A stretch of 64,000 bases of DNA from positions 33,384 through 97,383 of the forward strand of contig JAVBQJ010000021.1 in NCBI GenBank assembly GCA_031549115.1, in the 5' to 3' direction. Numbering within the stretch: position 1 is the first letter of the stretch; each line of letters starts with the position of its first letter. Below, piece by piece: positions 26,887-34,704 of the stretch. The notes beneath the pieces were generated by a model. It ran no database searches. It saw only the letters and a program-made list of their open reading frames with translations, and was not told the origin of the DNA. A program made the translations under genes and the position numbers. Origin of the DNA: JAVBQJ01 sp031549115. GTDB lineage: Bacteria > Verrucomicrobiota > Lentisphaeria > Victivallales > Victivallaceae.

Positions 26887-27213
26887 ATGAAAGTGCTTCA
26901 ATATCTGATGGGCCTGGCGGCCCTGTTCATGGCGGCGGCGCTGCCGCTTCAGGCGGTGGAGGAGACCGTTGACTTCGGTCTGCTTGCGGCGGTCGAGGAC
27001 GATGACGGTTTGTTCCACTTGCGTTACCAGGGCGACCGGCCGGCGGTGGTGGAAAAGTCTACCTGGTTCCGGGCGTGGTTACCGTCCCCGGCGACCAGGT
27101 GCTGCAACTGTCGGTGGACGGCCGCTCCGTTTCGGCGCAATATCCGGTGTATGGCGAAGTGCTCGACGTCCTGGTCAAAGCCGGCCAGACGCTGGAGCCG
27201 GACAGCGATGTGA
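26887..27213 (+). pseudogene. Out-of-frame N-terminal part of the beta subunit gene (apparent frameshift)
   Basis: ATG 26887, five bases after oadA, with AGGAG upstream in the end of oadA, starts a good signal-like N-terminus (MKVLQYLMGLAALFMAAALP) followed by LLAAVEDDDGLFHLRYQGDRPAVVEK. After this point the frame turns to nonsense, while frame +3 continues sensibly as VYLVPGVVTVPGDQ. One extra A in the AAAA run at 27053-27056 would join them into one 600-plus-residue protein. Either the base is missing in this sequence, the gene is damaged, or ribosomes shift by -1 here. Confidence 0.6.
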
Positions 27214-28742
27214 TGCTGGCCACGGTGGCGGGCGACCCGCTGTTCATTCACCGCTACGAGCCCGGCTCCAACGGCGTGGTCAAGGTGATCTACAACTACG
27301 ACGTTCCGGCGACCGTGTTTTCGGGCAATCCGGGCATGGAGAAGGGCAAGCCGGTCTACCCGCATGACGAACTGGGAATCCTGAGCATTCCCGGCCGCAG
27401 CAAGGGAAAAGTGCTGGTGGTCGAAGGCGGTACTCTGGTATCGTATAATGTGAAGCCGTCGGGCAAGTTCCAGAAGGGCGATGTCGTCTATTCCTACTCC
27501 GGCTCGGCGGTGTCTCACAACTCGCAGGTCGGCGGCAAGGGACATAATGCGCTTCCGAGCTGGGGTGACATGCTGGGCAATCTGTGGAAGAGCACCGGTA
27601 TTTACGACCTGTATACGCAGTCGACGGCGGACTTCCCGAACACCTGGATTCTCGGGTTGGGCAAGGTGCTGATGATGGTGGTGGCGCTGCTGCTGCTCTA
27701 TCTGGCGATTTTCAAGGAATTCGAACCGTTGCTGCTGCTGCCGATCGGCTTCGGTGCGCTGCTGGCGAATATTCCGATCGCCGGCATCTCCGGTCCGGGC
27801 GGCCTGCTCTACCAGTTATATTACATGGGGATTGAAACCGGTTTGTTCCCGCTTCTGATCTTCATGGGTGTCGGGGCGATGACCGACTTCGGGCCGCTGT
27901 TGGCCAATCCGAAGACCTCGTTGCTCGGCGCCGCCGCCCAGCTGGGTATCTTCGGCGCGCTGCTCGGCGCGGTGCTGCTGACCATGTGCAACATCGGCAT
28001 CGAGTTCACGCTCAAGGATGCCGCCAGTATCGGGATCATCGGCGGCGCCGACGGCCCGACTTCGATCTATTTGACCAGCAAACTGGCGCCGGCGCTGCTC
28101 GGCGCGGTGGCGGTGGCGGCTTACAGCTATATGGCGCTGGTGCCGATCATCCAGCCGCCGATCATGCGGCTGTGCACGACCAAGGCGGAACGCAAGATCA
28201 AAATGCGGCAGCTCCGTCCGGTCTCCAAGCTGGAAAAGGTGTGCTTCCCGGTGATGATCACGCTGTTGTGCGCGTTCCTGCTGCCGGATGCCGCTCCTCT
28301 GATCGGGATGCTGATGCTCGGCAACCTGATGCGCGAATGCGGCGTGGTTGATCGCCTGAGCGATACCGCGCAGAATGCGCTGATCAACATCGTGACCATC
28401 TTCCTCGGCCTTTCGGTCGGTTCGAAGTTGTCCGCCGACCAGTTCCTGAGCGCGCAGACGCTGGGGATCCTGATTCTCGGCGCGATCGCGTTCAGCATGG
28501 GTACCGCGGGCGGGGTGCTCTTCGCCAAGATCTTCAATTTGTTCAGCAAGGACAAGATCAATCCGTTGATCGGCGCGGCCGGCGTGTCGGCGGTGCCGAT
28601 GGCGGCCCGCGTGGTCAACAAGGTCGGGTTGGAAAGCGACCCGCATAACTTCCTGTTGATGCATGCGATGGGACCGAACGTCTCCGGGGTGATCGGGTCG
28701 GCGGTTGCCGCCGGCGTGCTCCTCCAGGCGTTGGGCCGATAA
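27075..28742 (+). CDS. oadB: Sodium-translocating decarboxylase beta subunit (OadB) with extra N-terminal domain
   Basis: From about residue 170 this is a normal OadB: eight or more membrane helices with PLLLLPIGFGALLANIP, the conserved IGIIGGADGPTSIYLTSKLAP block carrying the Na+/carboxyl-site Asp, and GAAGVSAVPMAARVVNKVG near the end. It decarboxylates carboxybiotin and pumps Na+. Residues 1-~165 are unusual: two segments look like halves of a biotinyl/lipoyl-type barrel (YPVYGEVLDVLVKAGQTLE; SGKFQKGDVVYSYSG) without a carrier lysine. The open frame begins at GTG 27075, but the true start is probably ATG 26887 across a one-base frameshift (see that entry). A strong terminator follows. Confidence 0.85.
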   Translation: MVTVPGDQVLQLSVDGRSVSAQYPVYGEVLDVLVKAGQTLEPDSDVMLATVAGDPLFIHRYEPGSNGVVKVIYNYDVPATVFSGNPGMEKGKPVYPHDELGILSIPGRSKGKVLVVEGGTLVSYNVKPSGKFQKGDVVYSYSGSAVSHNSQVGGKGHNALPSWGDMLGNLWKSTGIYDLYTQSTADFPNTWILGLGKVLMMVVALLLLYLAIFKEFEPLLLLPIGFGALLANIPIAGISGPGGLLYQLYYMGIETGLFPLLIFMGVGAMTDFGPLLANPKTSLLGAAAQLGIFGALLGAVLLTMCNIGIEFTLKDAASIGIIGGADGPTSIYLTSKLAPALLGAVAVAAYSYMALVPIIQPPIMRLCTTKAERKIKMRQLRPVSKLEKVCFPVMITLLCAFLLPDAAPLIGMLMLGNLMRECGVVDRLSDTAQNALINIVTIFLGLSVGSKLSADQFLSAQTLGILILGAIAFSMGTAGGVLFAKIFNLFSKDKINPLIGAAGVSAVPMAARVVNKVGLESDPHNFLLMHAMGPNVSGVIGSAVAAGVLLQALGR

Positions 28743-28754
28743 CACGCCGATAAC

Positions 28755-28795
28755 AGGCGCCGTATGGATTTTTTTCATACGGCGCCTTGTTTTTT
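28755..28795 (+). terminator. Intrinsic terminator after oadB
   Basis: AGGCGCCGTATG (28755-28766) pairs with CATACGGCGCCT (28776-28787), followed by TTGTTTTTT. It ends the birA/oadGAB unit. Confidence 0.9.
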
Positions 28796-28866
28796 GGGAA
28801 GAAATGTAGCCTAAAAAGCACGTTTTGCTCAAAAGTCCACCTTATTGTCAATTCATCCATTTACAA

Positions 28867-28894
28867 TTGCGCGAAATCGGTTATACTATATAAT
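28867..28894 (+). promoter_or_regulatory. Probable promoter of the five-gene amino-sugar-like operon
   Basis: TTGCGC (28867-28872) and TATAAT (28889-28894) with a 16-base spacer; an overlapping TATACT lies at 28882-28887. About 70 bases before the first gene. Confidence 0.5.
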
Positions 28895-28962
28895 GGAGCG
28901 TGCGGCACGAAACGTTGTCGGCGCGGTATGTTTTTTCACGAAACACAGGAGGAAACGGCAAG

Positions 28963-30015
28963 ATGAAAAAAGTCAAAATCGGGTTGATCGGTCTCGGTTT
29001 CATGGGGACGACGCATCTGGACATTCACCGCAACAATCCGCAGGCTGAAGTGGTCGCGATCGCCGATGTCGACGCGGCCAAGCGCGCCGGCGACATCAGC
29101 AAGGTCTGCGGCAACATCGGCGGCGGCGACAACTCCAAGCCGCTGAATCTGGCCGGGATCAAAACCTATGCCGACGCGATGGAGCTGATCGCGGATCCGG
29201 CGATCGATATGGTGGATATCTGCGTTCCCACCCCGGATCACACCAAATACATTCTCGCGGCGCTGGCGGCGGGCAAGCATGTGTTTTCCGAGAAGCCGCT
29301 GTGCCGCACCCACGCGGAGATGCTGCAGATCGGCGAAACGGCGCGCAAAGCCAAGACCTTCTTCAACGTCGGCATGTGCATCCGTGCGTGGCCCGAATAC
29401 CGCCACGCCTACGAAATGGTGCAGTCGGGCGCGATCGGCAAGGTGCGGAGCGCCAAATTCACCCGCCTGTCGCCGAGCGTCGCCGGCAACAGCTGGGAAA
29501 ATTGGTTCATGGATTCGGTCCGCTCCGGCGGCGCGCTGCTCGACTTGCACTTGCATGACACCGACGCGGTCCGTTATTTCTTCGGGCGTCCGTGCGCGGT
29601 GACCAGCGTCGGCGCCAAAGGCGTGGTCTCCGATGCCGGTGTCGATTATGTCGTGACCAGCTACTCCTATTGCGACATTCCGCTGGTGGTCGCCGAGGGC
29701 GGCTGGGCGGCGTCGAAACAAGTGCCGTTCGAAATGAGCTTCCAGATCATCGGCGAGAAGGCCACGCTGAAGCTGGACGGTTCCGGCTACCATGTGTATT
29801 GGACCGACGGGCGCACCGAAGCGCCGGCCGTTGCCGACCCGAAGCTGCCGACCGGCTGGCACCAGGAGTTGGTCTATTTCGTGGCGTGCATTCTCGACGG
29901 CGTCAAGCCGGAAAAGTACCAGACGCTCGATCAGATTCTCGATTCGTATGCGATGATTCTCGCGGAACAGCAGTCGGTGGATACCGGCAAGACGGTGGAG
30001 GTGAAGTATGTATAA
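28963..30015 (+). CDS. Gfo/Idh/MocA-family oxidoreductase (operon gene 1)
   Basis: 350 residues: Rossmann domain starting KIGLIGLGFMGTTHLDIHRNNP, the EKPL motif in GKHVFSEKPLCRTHAEM (~105), and the substrate domain with GGALLDLHLHDTDAVRYFFGRP, where the DxxxH-type pair (Asp/His) is typical of the catalytic site. Such enzymes oxidise or reduce sugars, inositols or their acids with NAD(P). AGGAGG lies ten bases before ATG 28963. It heads a tightly packed operon of five genes, overlapping the next by 8 bases; partners suggest it oxidises or reduces a (amino)sugar. Confidence 0.9.
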   Translation: MKKVKIGLIGLGFMGTTHLDIHRNNPQAEVVAIADVDAAKRAGDISKVCGNIGGGDNSKPLNLAGIKTYADAMELIADPAIDMVDICVPTPDHTKYILAALAAGKHVFSEKPLCRTHAEMLQIGETARKAKTFFNVGMCIRAWPEYRHAYEMVQSGAIGKVRSAKFTRLSPSVAGNSWENWFMDSVRSGGALLDLHLHDTDAVRYFFGRPCAVTSVGAKGVVSDAGVDYVVTSYSYCDIPLVVAEGGWAASKQVPFEMSFQIIGEKATLKLDGSGYHVYWTDGRTEAPAVADPKLPTGWHQELVYFVACILDGVKPEKYQTLDQILDSYAMILAEQQSVDTGKTVEVKYV

Positions 30016-30865
30016 GGCATTGAATTATTGGGTGTACGGTGGTTTCACCGGCGAAAAGACCCCGTATGAGTTCATCGATTATGCCGCCGGCAAGAAGCTG
30101 GACGGCGTCGAACTGACGGTCGGCGACGCGCTGCCGATCGACATATCGGAGGCCGAGTGCCGCAAGATCCGCGCTTATGCGCAGGAAAAGAAGATCGGCC
30201 TACGGACGCTGGCGACCGGTTTCTACTGGGGTTGCTCGCTCGGCTCGTCCGACGAAACGGAGCGCGCCAAGGCATTGGATTTCACCCGCCGTTATCTTCA
30301 GGTCGGCGCGTGGATCGGCGTGGAAGCCGTTCTGGTGGTGCCGGGCGCGACCCGGGTGGCGTGGGACGATTCGCGTCCGGTGGCCAGCTACCAGAGCGTC
30401 TGGGACCAGTCGGTCAAGTCGCTGCGCGAACTGCTGCCGGAGGCGCAGCGGCTGCGGGTGGCGATCGCGTTGGAAAACGTCTGGAACCGTTTCCTGCTGT
30501 CGCCGATGGAATGGAAGTGCTACATCGATCAATTCCAATCCGAATGGATCGGCAGCTATTTCGACGTCGGCAACTGCTGTTTCATCGGCCGTCCGCAGGA
30601 TTACGTCGAAATTCTCGGCACGCGGATCAAGGCGGTTCACCTGAAGAACTTCAAGGAAACCGACTGCTGCGGCGGTTTGCACGGCTTCGGCGACGACCTG
30701 CTTGACGGCATGGTTGACTTCCCGGCGGTATTCGCCGCGTTGAAGACGGCCGGTTATCAGGGCCCGCTGACGGTGGAAATGATTCCGTTCAGCCGTCTGC
30801 CCGATATGGTGCTCCCGGATGCCGCTCTGGCGGATGTCACCGTGGAAAAACTGCGGAGCCTGTGA
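30008..30865 (+). CDS. Sugar phosphate isomerase/epimerase-type TIM-barrel protein (operon gene 2)
   Basis: 285 residues of the xylose-isomerase-like fold. Metal-ligand candidates occur at expected strands: IALENVWNRF (Glu), GSYFDVGNCC (Asp), IKAVHLKNFK (His) and LTVEMIPF (Glu). The ATG at 30008 overlaps the upstream gene by 8 bases with GGAGGTG before it. Probably isomerises or epimerises a sugar or keto-sugar intermediate; the substrate is unknown. Followed 4 bases later by a second member of the same fold. Confidence 0.85.
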   Translation: MYKALNYWVYGGFTGEKTPYEFIDYAAGKKLDGVELTVGDALPIDISEAECRKIRAYAQEKKIGLRTLATGFYWGCSLGSSDETERAKALDFTRRYLQVGAWIGVEAVLVVPGATRVAWDDSRPVASYQSVWDQSVKSLRELLPEAQRLRVAIALENVWNRFLLSPMEWKCYIDQFQSEWIGSYFDVGNCCFIGRPQDYVEILGTRIKAVHLKNFKETDCCGGLHGFGDDLLDGMVDFPAVFAALKTAGYQGPLTVEMIPFSRLPDMVLPDAALADVTVEKLRSL

Positions 30866-30869
30866 TCCT

Positions 30870-31730
30870 GTGCATATCGGAGTGATAGCCCAGCGCCTGG
30901 GATTGCCGGTTCTGGAAGCCATCGACATGGCCGCCAGGCTCGGTGTCGACGGCGTCCAGTTGTATTCGGTGAGCCGTACCGAGAATATGCTGGAATACGA
31001 CGGTGCGGCGCGCCGCGCCGTCATGCGCCGCGCCGCCGATGCCGGAGTCGAAATCGCCGCCGTCTGCGGCGAAGTCGGCGGCTTCGGTTTCCGGCTGGCG
31101 GATAAAAATCCGGAACGAATTGCGTTGAGCCGGCGCAACATCGATCTGGCGCTCGATCTCGGGTGCCGGATCGTTTCCAGCCATATCGGCGTGGTCCGCG
31201 CCGATCCGGCCGACGATCTGTATTGCCGGCAGCGCGACGCATTGCGCGAGGTCGGCGCCTACGCGGCCGCGCATGATGCGTTTTTCGCGGTGGAGACCGG
31301 CCCGGAACCGGCGGAGGTATTGAAGCGGCTGCTCGACGAGGTGGCTTCTCCGGCGGTGGCGGTGAATTTCGACCCGGCCAACTTTGTGATGGTATTGAAT
31401 GCCGACCCGGTGGCGGCGGTCGGGATCCTGGCGCCGTATATCGTCCATACCCACGCCAAGGACGGCGTTCACTTCCAGGCGTGCGACCCGGAACGGGTTT
31501 ACGAGGCGTTCGCCAGGGGGGGAATCCGGCAATTGATGGCGGAAACCGGGAATTTGTTCGCCGAATGCCCGTTGGGGAGTGGCAATATCGATTGGGTGGA
31601 GTATATTAGGTCGTTACGGGATATTTCGTACACGGGATATCTGACGATCGAACAGGAAGTAACGTCGCGTTCGCCGGAACAGACGGGCGACGCGGTCAAA
31701 TTTCTAAGAAAGGTGTTGAATGATGCGTAA
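30870..31730 (+). CDS. Second sugar phosphate isomerase/epimerase-type TIM-barrel protein (operon gene 3)
   Basis: 286 residues beginning at GTG 30870 (VHIGVIAQRLG), four bases after gene 2. Same fold as its neighbour but only distantly similar: FFAVETGPEPAEVL (Glu), VAVNFDPANFVMV (Asp), IVHTHAKDGVHF (His) and YLTIEQEV (Glu) supply the metal site. A reading from 30819 would begin inside gene 2 and lacks family similarity. Two consecutive TIM-barrel isomerases suggest successive isomerisation steps or alternative substrates. It overlaps gene 4 by 11 bases. Confidence 0.85.
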   Translation: MHIGVIAQRLGLPVLEAIDMAARLGVDGVQLYSVSRTENMLEYDGAARRAVMRRAADAGVEIAAVCGEVGGFGFRLADKNPERIALSRRNIDLALDLGCRIVSSHIGVVRADPADDLYCRQRDALREVGAYAAAHDAFFAVETGPEPAEVLKRLLDEVASPAVAVNFDPANFVMVLNADPVAAVGILAPYIVHTHAKDGVHFQACDPERVYEAFARGGIRQLMAETGNLFAECPLGSGNIDWVEYIRSLRDISYTGYLTIEQEVTSRSPEQTGDAVKFLRKVLNDA

Positions 31731-32649
31731 CTTGAGCAAAATTTCTCCGGAATGGTGGGATTACACCACCCTGGACCGCGCGATCCTCGATGAAGCGGCC
31801 CGTATCAATATTGATAACCTGAAGAGCTTCGAACGCCCCGGTTTCAAGATCAATATTTTCGATACGATCCAGGAATTCTACTGTGCCGAAGCGCTGGAAT
31901 ACATCAAGGTCTGGCAGCAGGCGACCCCCGACAATCCGGCCGGCGTCTGCGGCCCGATCGGCCCGACCGAACAGCTCCCGCTGGTGGCCCAGATGGTCAA
32001 CGCGATGAACCTGAACCTGAAGAATTGCCACTTCTGGGGCATGGACGAGTGGATCGTCGACGGCAAGGCCGTCGGGGAAGATTTCCCGCTCGGTTTTGCC
32101 AAGGCCGACTGGGATCTGTGCTTCAGTCGGATTCGTCCGGAGCTGCGGATGCCGCGCGAAAACATGCACTTCCCGACCGAAAACCCGGAAGTGTTTTCGA
32201 AGAGCTTCGACCAGGCCCGCTGCATGCTGATGCAGGGCGGCCAGGGCGAAACCAAACACTGGGCGTTCAACGATCCGGTCAAGCGCGCGGGCAAGTACCA
32301 GGATAATCCGCCGACCCCGGCCGAATACCGTGAACTCGGCGCCCGGATCGTCGAATTGCACCCGATCACGCTGATTCAGAACGCCCGTACCTCCGGCGGC
32401 GGCACCGTCCAGAACGTCCCGTCGCAGGCCGTCACCGTCGGCCCGAAGGAAACCTGGAAGAGCGAGCGGATTTCGATCTGGCATCCGGGGCACCACGACA
32501 ATCCGTTCGGGATGCGCCTGACCACGTTCATGATTTCGCAGAAGCTGGCCGACAGCGTCGTGCCGATGTCGCTTCTGGCCGATCACGGCGATGTGGTGTT
32601 CAACTTCTACCGTCCCGGCTTCGGCGTCTGCAGCGTGGAGATGCATTGA
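31720..32649 (+). CDS. Glucosamine-6-phosphate deaminase (NagB)-like protein with altered active site (operon gene 4)
   Basis: 309 residues related to NagB/6-phosphogluconolactonase. The phosphate loop (GPIGPTEQLPLV, ~78-89) and the HFWGMDEW segment (~104-111) match NagB. The catalytic block, normally GxDGHIAFNEP, reads GETKHWAFNDP (176-186): the His is kept (180), but the general-base Asp is Thr178 and the Glu is Asp185. The reaction may therefore differ from standard deamination, for example isomerisation or action on another amino sugar. It overlaps gene 3 and is followed by a PIG-L deacetylase, a pairing that mirrors NagA-NagB logic. Confidence 0.8.
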   Translation: MMRNLSKISPEWWDYTTLDRAILDEAARINIDNLKSFERPGFKINIFDTIQEFYCAEALEYIKVWQQATPDNPAGVCGPIGPTEQLPLVAQMVNAMNLNLKNCHFWGMDEWIVDGKAVGEDFPLGFAKADWDLCFSRIRPELRMPRENMHFPTENPEVFSKSFDQARCMLMQGGQGETKHWAFNDPVKRAGKYQDNPPTPAEYRELGARIVELHPITLIQNARTSGGGTVQNVPSQAVTVGPKETWKSERISIWHPGHHDNPFGMRLTTFMISQKLADSVVPMSLLADHGDVVFNFYRPGFGVCSVEMH

Positions 32650-32651
32650 TC

Positions 32652-33449
32652 ATGAAAAAGACCGCTATGGCCATTGCGTGCCATCCTGACGATATCGAGT
32701 TCATGATGGCCGGTACCCTGATCCGTCTGCGCGACGCCGGGTATGAGATTCATTATATGAATGTCGCCAACGGCAGCCTCGGCACCAATTGCCACGATTA
32801 CAAGACCATCGTGGCGATGCGCCGTGAGGAGGCGATGAACGCCGCCAAGCTGATCGGTGCGGTTTACCACGAGAGCCTGTGCGACGACCTCGAGGTTTTC
32901 TACAATTACGAAACCCTCGGCAAGTTGCTGGTGCAAGTGCGTGAGGTGGCTCCCGAGATCATTCTGACCCACGGTCCGTATGATTATATGGAAGACCACG
33001 TCAACACCGGGCGCCTGGCGGTTTCCGCGGCATTCTGCCGCGGCATGACCAACTACAAGTGCGACCGGAAGGCCGCGCCGACGCTTCAGGAGGTTGCGAT
33101 CTATCATTCGATGCCGCACAGCCTGACCGACAGCCTGCGCCGTCCGGTGATCCCCGGCATGTTCGTCGAGATCTCCGACACCATCGATACCAAGAAGGCC
33201 ATGCTCAGCTGCCACAAGAGTCAGAAAGAATGGCTCGATATCAGCCAGGGCACCGATGCCTACCTCGAAGAGCTGGATTTCCGCGGCCGCCACTACGGCA
33301 AGCTGTCGGAGATTTTCACCTATGCCGAGGGGTGGACCCGTCATAACAATGCCGGGTTCGGCGCGCCTGATTTCAATCCGTTGCTCCAGGAGCTCGGCCG
33401 TGGCGTAAAAGTCAACGCCGAATTCGAAGCCGCGTTGGAATGGCGCTGA
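32652..33449 (+). CDS. PIG-L/LmbE-family N-deacetylase (operon gene 5)
   Basis: 265-residue cytoplasmic zinc hydrolase of the PIG-L family, which removes N-acetyl groups from sugars (GlcNAc-PI, bacillithiol and mycothiol precursors, chitobiose). The zinc motif is AIACHPDDIEFMMAGTL (His-Pro-Asp-Asp, ~10-14), with the third ligand in DYMEDHVNTGRLAV (~115). Starts at ATG 32652, two bases after gene 4. Last gene of the operon; a terminator follows. With the NagB-like gene it supports breakdown of an N-acetylated amino sugar inside the cell. Confidence 0.88.
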   Translation: MKKTAMAIACHPDDIEFMMAGTLIRLRDAGYEIHYMNVANGSLGTNCHDYKTIVAMRREEAMNAAKLIGAVYHESLCDDLEVFYNYETLGKLLVQVREVAPEIILTHGPYDYMEDHVNTGRLAVSAAFCRGMTNYKCDRKAAPTLQEVAIYHSMPHSLTDSLRRPVIPGMFVEISDTIDTKKAMLSCHKSQKEWLDISQGTDAYLEELDFRGRHYGKLSEIFTYAEGWTRHNNAGFGAPDFNPLLQELGRGVKVNAEFEAALEWR

Positions 33450-33468
33450 GTTTCGTTCGCTGACGCAG

Positions 33469-33504
33469 GAGAGCCGCCGGTTTCCGAACCGCGGCTCTCT
33501 TTTT
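33469..33504 (+). terminator. Intrinsic terminator after the five-gene operon
   Basis: GAGAGCCGC (33469-33477) pairs with GCGGCTCTC (33491-33499), with further GGTT/AACC pairing across a bulge, followed by TTTTTG. Confidence 0.88.
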
Positions 33505-33555
33505 GTATAGATGCGGGGCAATTTCAAAATTATTCCGTTTTTTTCATTTCGACTA

Positions 33556-33595
33556 TTGACTTTTTTTCTTTTCTTTGCTATAATTGTACTACAAT
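33556..33595 (+). promoter_or_regulatory. Promoter of glycan locus 1 with palindromic operator
   Basis: TTGACT (33556-33561), 17-base spacer, TATAAT (33579-33584). The palindrome ATTGTA-C-TACAAT (33583-33595) overlaps the end of the -10 box and the probable transcription start. It resembles GntR/FadR-type operators, so repression by the GntR-LacI regulator that begins 30 bases downstream is likely. Confidence 0.65.
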
Positions 33596-33625
33596 TAAAA
33601 ATACAATTTAAAACACCGTGGGGTT

Positions 33626-34684
33626 ATGAATAAAAGTATCGAAATCGAAACGCGGATGCGGGAGATGATCCGAAGCGGCATGTGGGCGCCGAATTCCCGG
33701 ATACCCACCGAGGATGACTTGTGCACCCAGTTCGGCGTCAGCCGGACCACGGTGCGCACGGCGTTGAGCGCTCTGCGTTCGGAGGGACGGATTTTGAGCC
33801 GGCCGCGTGCCGGTACGGTCATTGCGCCCCGCGCGTTGCGGCGAACCGTGCACCTGGTGGAGGGGAACTCCGGTGCCAACATGATCGATGCGGCTTACAT
33901 CTATCACATGGTCCGCTTCGGCGCGGCCCATACGGAGTGGGAGTTCAAGATACATGAATGCGGTCGTGACGCCAGGCGTGAAAGCGCGTTGGTGAAGGAG
34001 TTTCTGAGCGATCCGGACGCCTGGGTGCTGCTGACGGGACTGTACAGCGACAAAACCCGCAAGCTGATCAGTGAAAACCCGGGCCGGGTCGCGATTCTGG
34101 GGATGGCGCCGGAGCTCTTCGGCGTGTGTCCGCAAGTTCAGACCGACATCCGGGCCGGAGCCGAGATGATGATGGACTATCTCCTGTCGATGGGGCACCG
34201 GCGGATTGCCTATCTGGGCGGCTATGCCGACGGGGCGCGTTTTCAGGCCTGGAAGGAGCGCTTGACGCTGGCCGGCTATCCTCCGGATGAAGGGGCTTCG
34301 GTGGTTGTGGAGGACGAAAGCGACGTCAATATCGCGGCGCGGGTGCGCGTCGCCAGCCGCTTTCTGCGCCGGATCCTGGCGGATGGCAAGCCGGTCAGCG
34401 CGGTGTATTGTATGTCGGACACCTGGGCGTTGAGTCTGCTGCACGCCGTTTACGCCGCGGGGCTGGAGGTGCCGGCGGATCTTTCGATCGCCGGATTCGA
34501 CGGCGCCATTTCCGAATTGGACTCGCCGGAGAATGTTTCGATTACCACCGTGGTTCAGCCTTTCGAGCGCATCTTCGCCTCCGCGCTCAATGCGTTGGAG
34601 AATTTCCATGGCGAAGGCCCCCGCATTCTGATCAAGCCGCAATTATTCATCGGTACATCGGTAGCCGGGATTCATCATAATTAA
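33626..34684 (+). CDS. GntR-type regulator with LacI-like sugar-binding domain (locus 1)
   Basis: 352 residues. An N-terminal GntR winged helix (residues ~4-70: MIRSGMWAPNSRIPTEDDLCTQFGVSRTTVRTALSALRSEGRI) is joined to a periplasmic-binding-protein-like effector domain (~75-345) with LacI-family features such as MMDYLLSMGHRRIAYLGG, VYCMSDTWALSLLHAVYAAGLEVPADLSIAGFDG and TTVVQPFERI. Ligand is probably a sugar released by the enzymes that follow. It is the first gene after the promoter-operator and 20 bases before the pseudopilin gene, so it is autoregulated together with them. Confidence 0.88.
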   Translation: MNKSIEIETRMREMIRSGMWAPNSRIPTEDDLCTQFGVSRTTVRTALSALRSEGRILSRPRAGTVIAPRALRRTVHLVEGNSGANMIDAAYIYHMVRFGAAHTEWEFKIHECGRDARRESALVKEFLSDPDAWVLLTGLYSDKTRKLISENPGRVAILGMAPELFGVCPQVQTDIRAGAEMMMDYLLSMGHRRIAYLGGYADGARFQAWKERLTLAGYPPDEGASVVVEDESDVNIAARVRVASRFLRRILADGKPVSAVYCMSDTWALSLLHAVYAAGLEVPADLSIAGFDGAISELDSPENVSITTVVQPFERIFASALNALENFHGEGPRILIKPQLFIGTSVAGIHHN

Positions 34685-34704
34685 CGAAATGAAAGGAATG
34701 AGAA

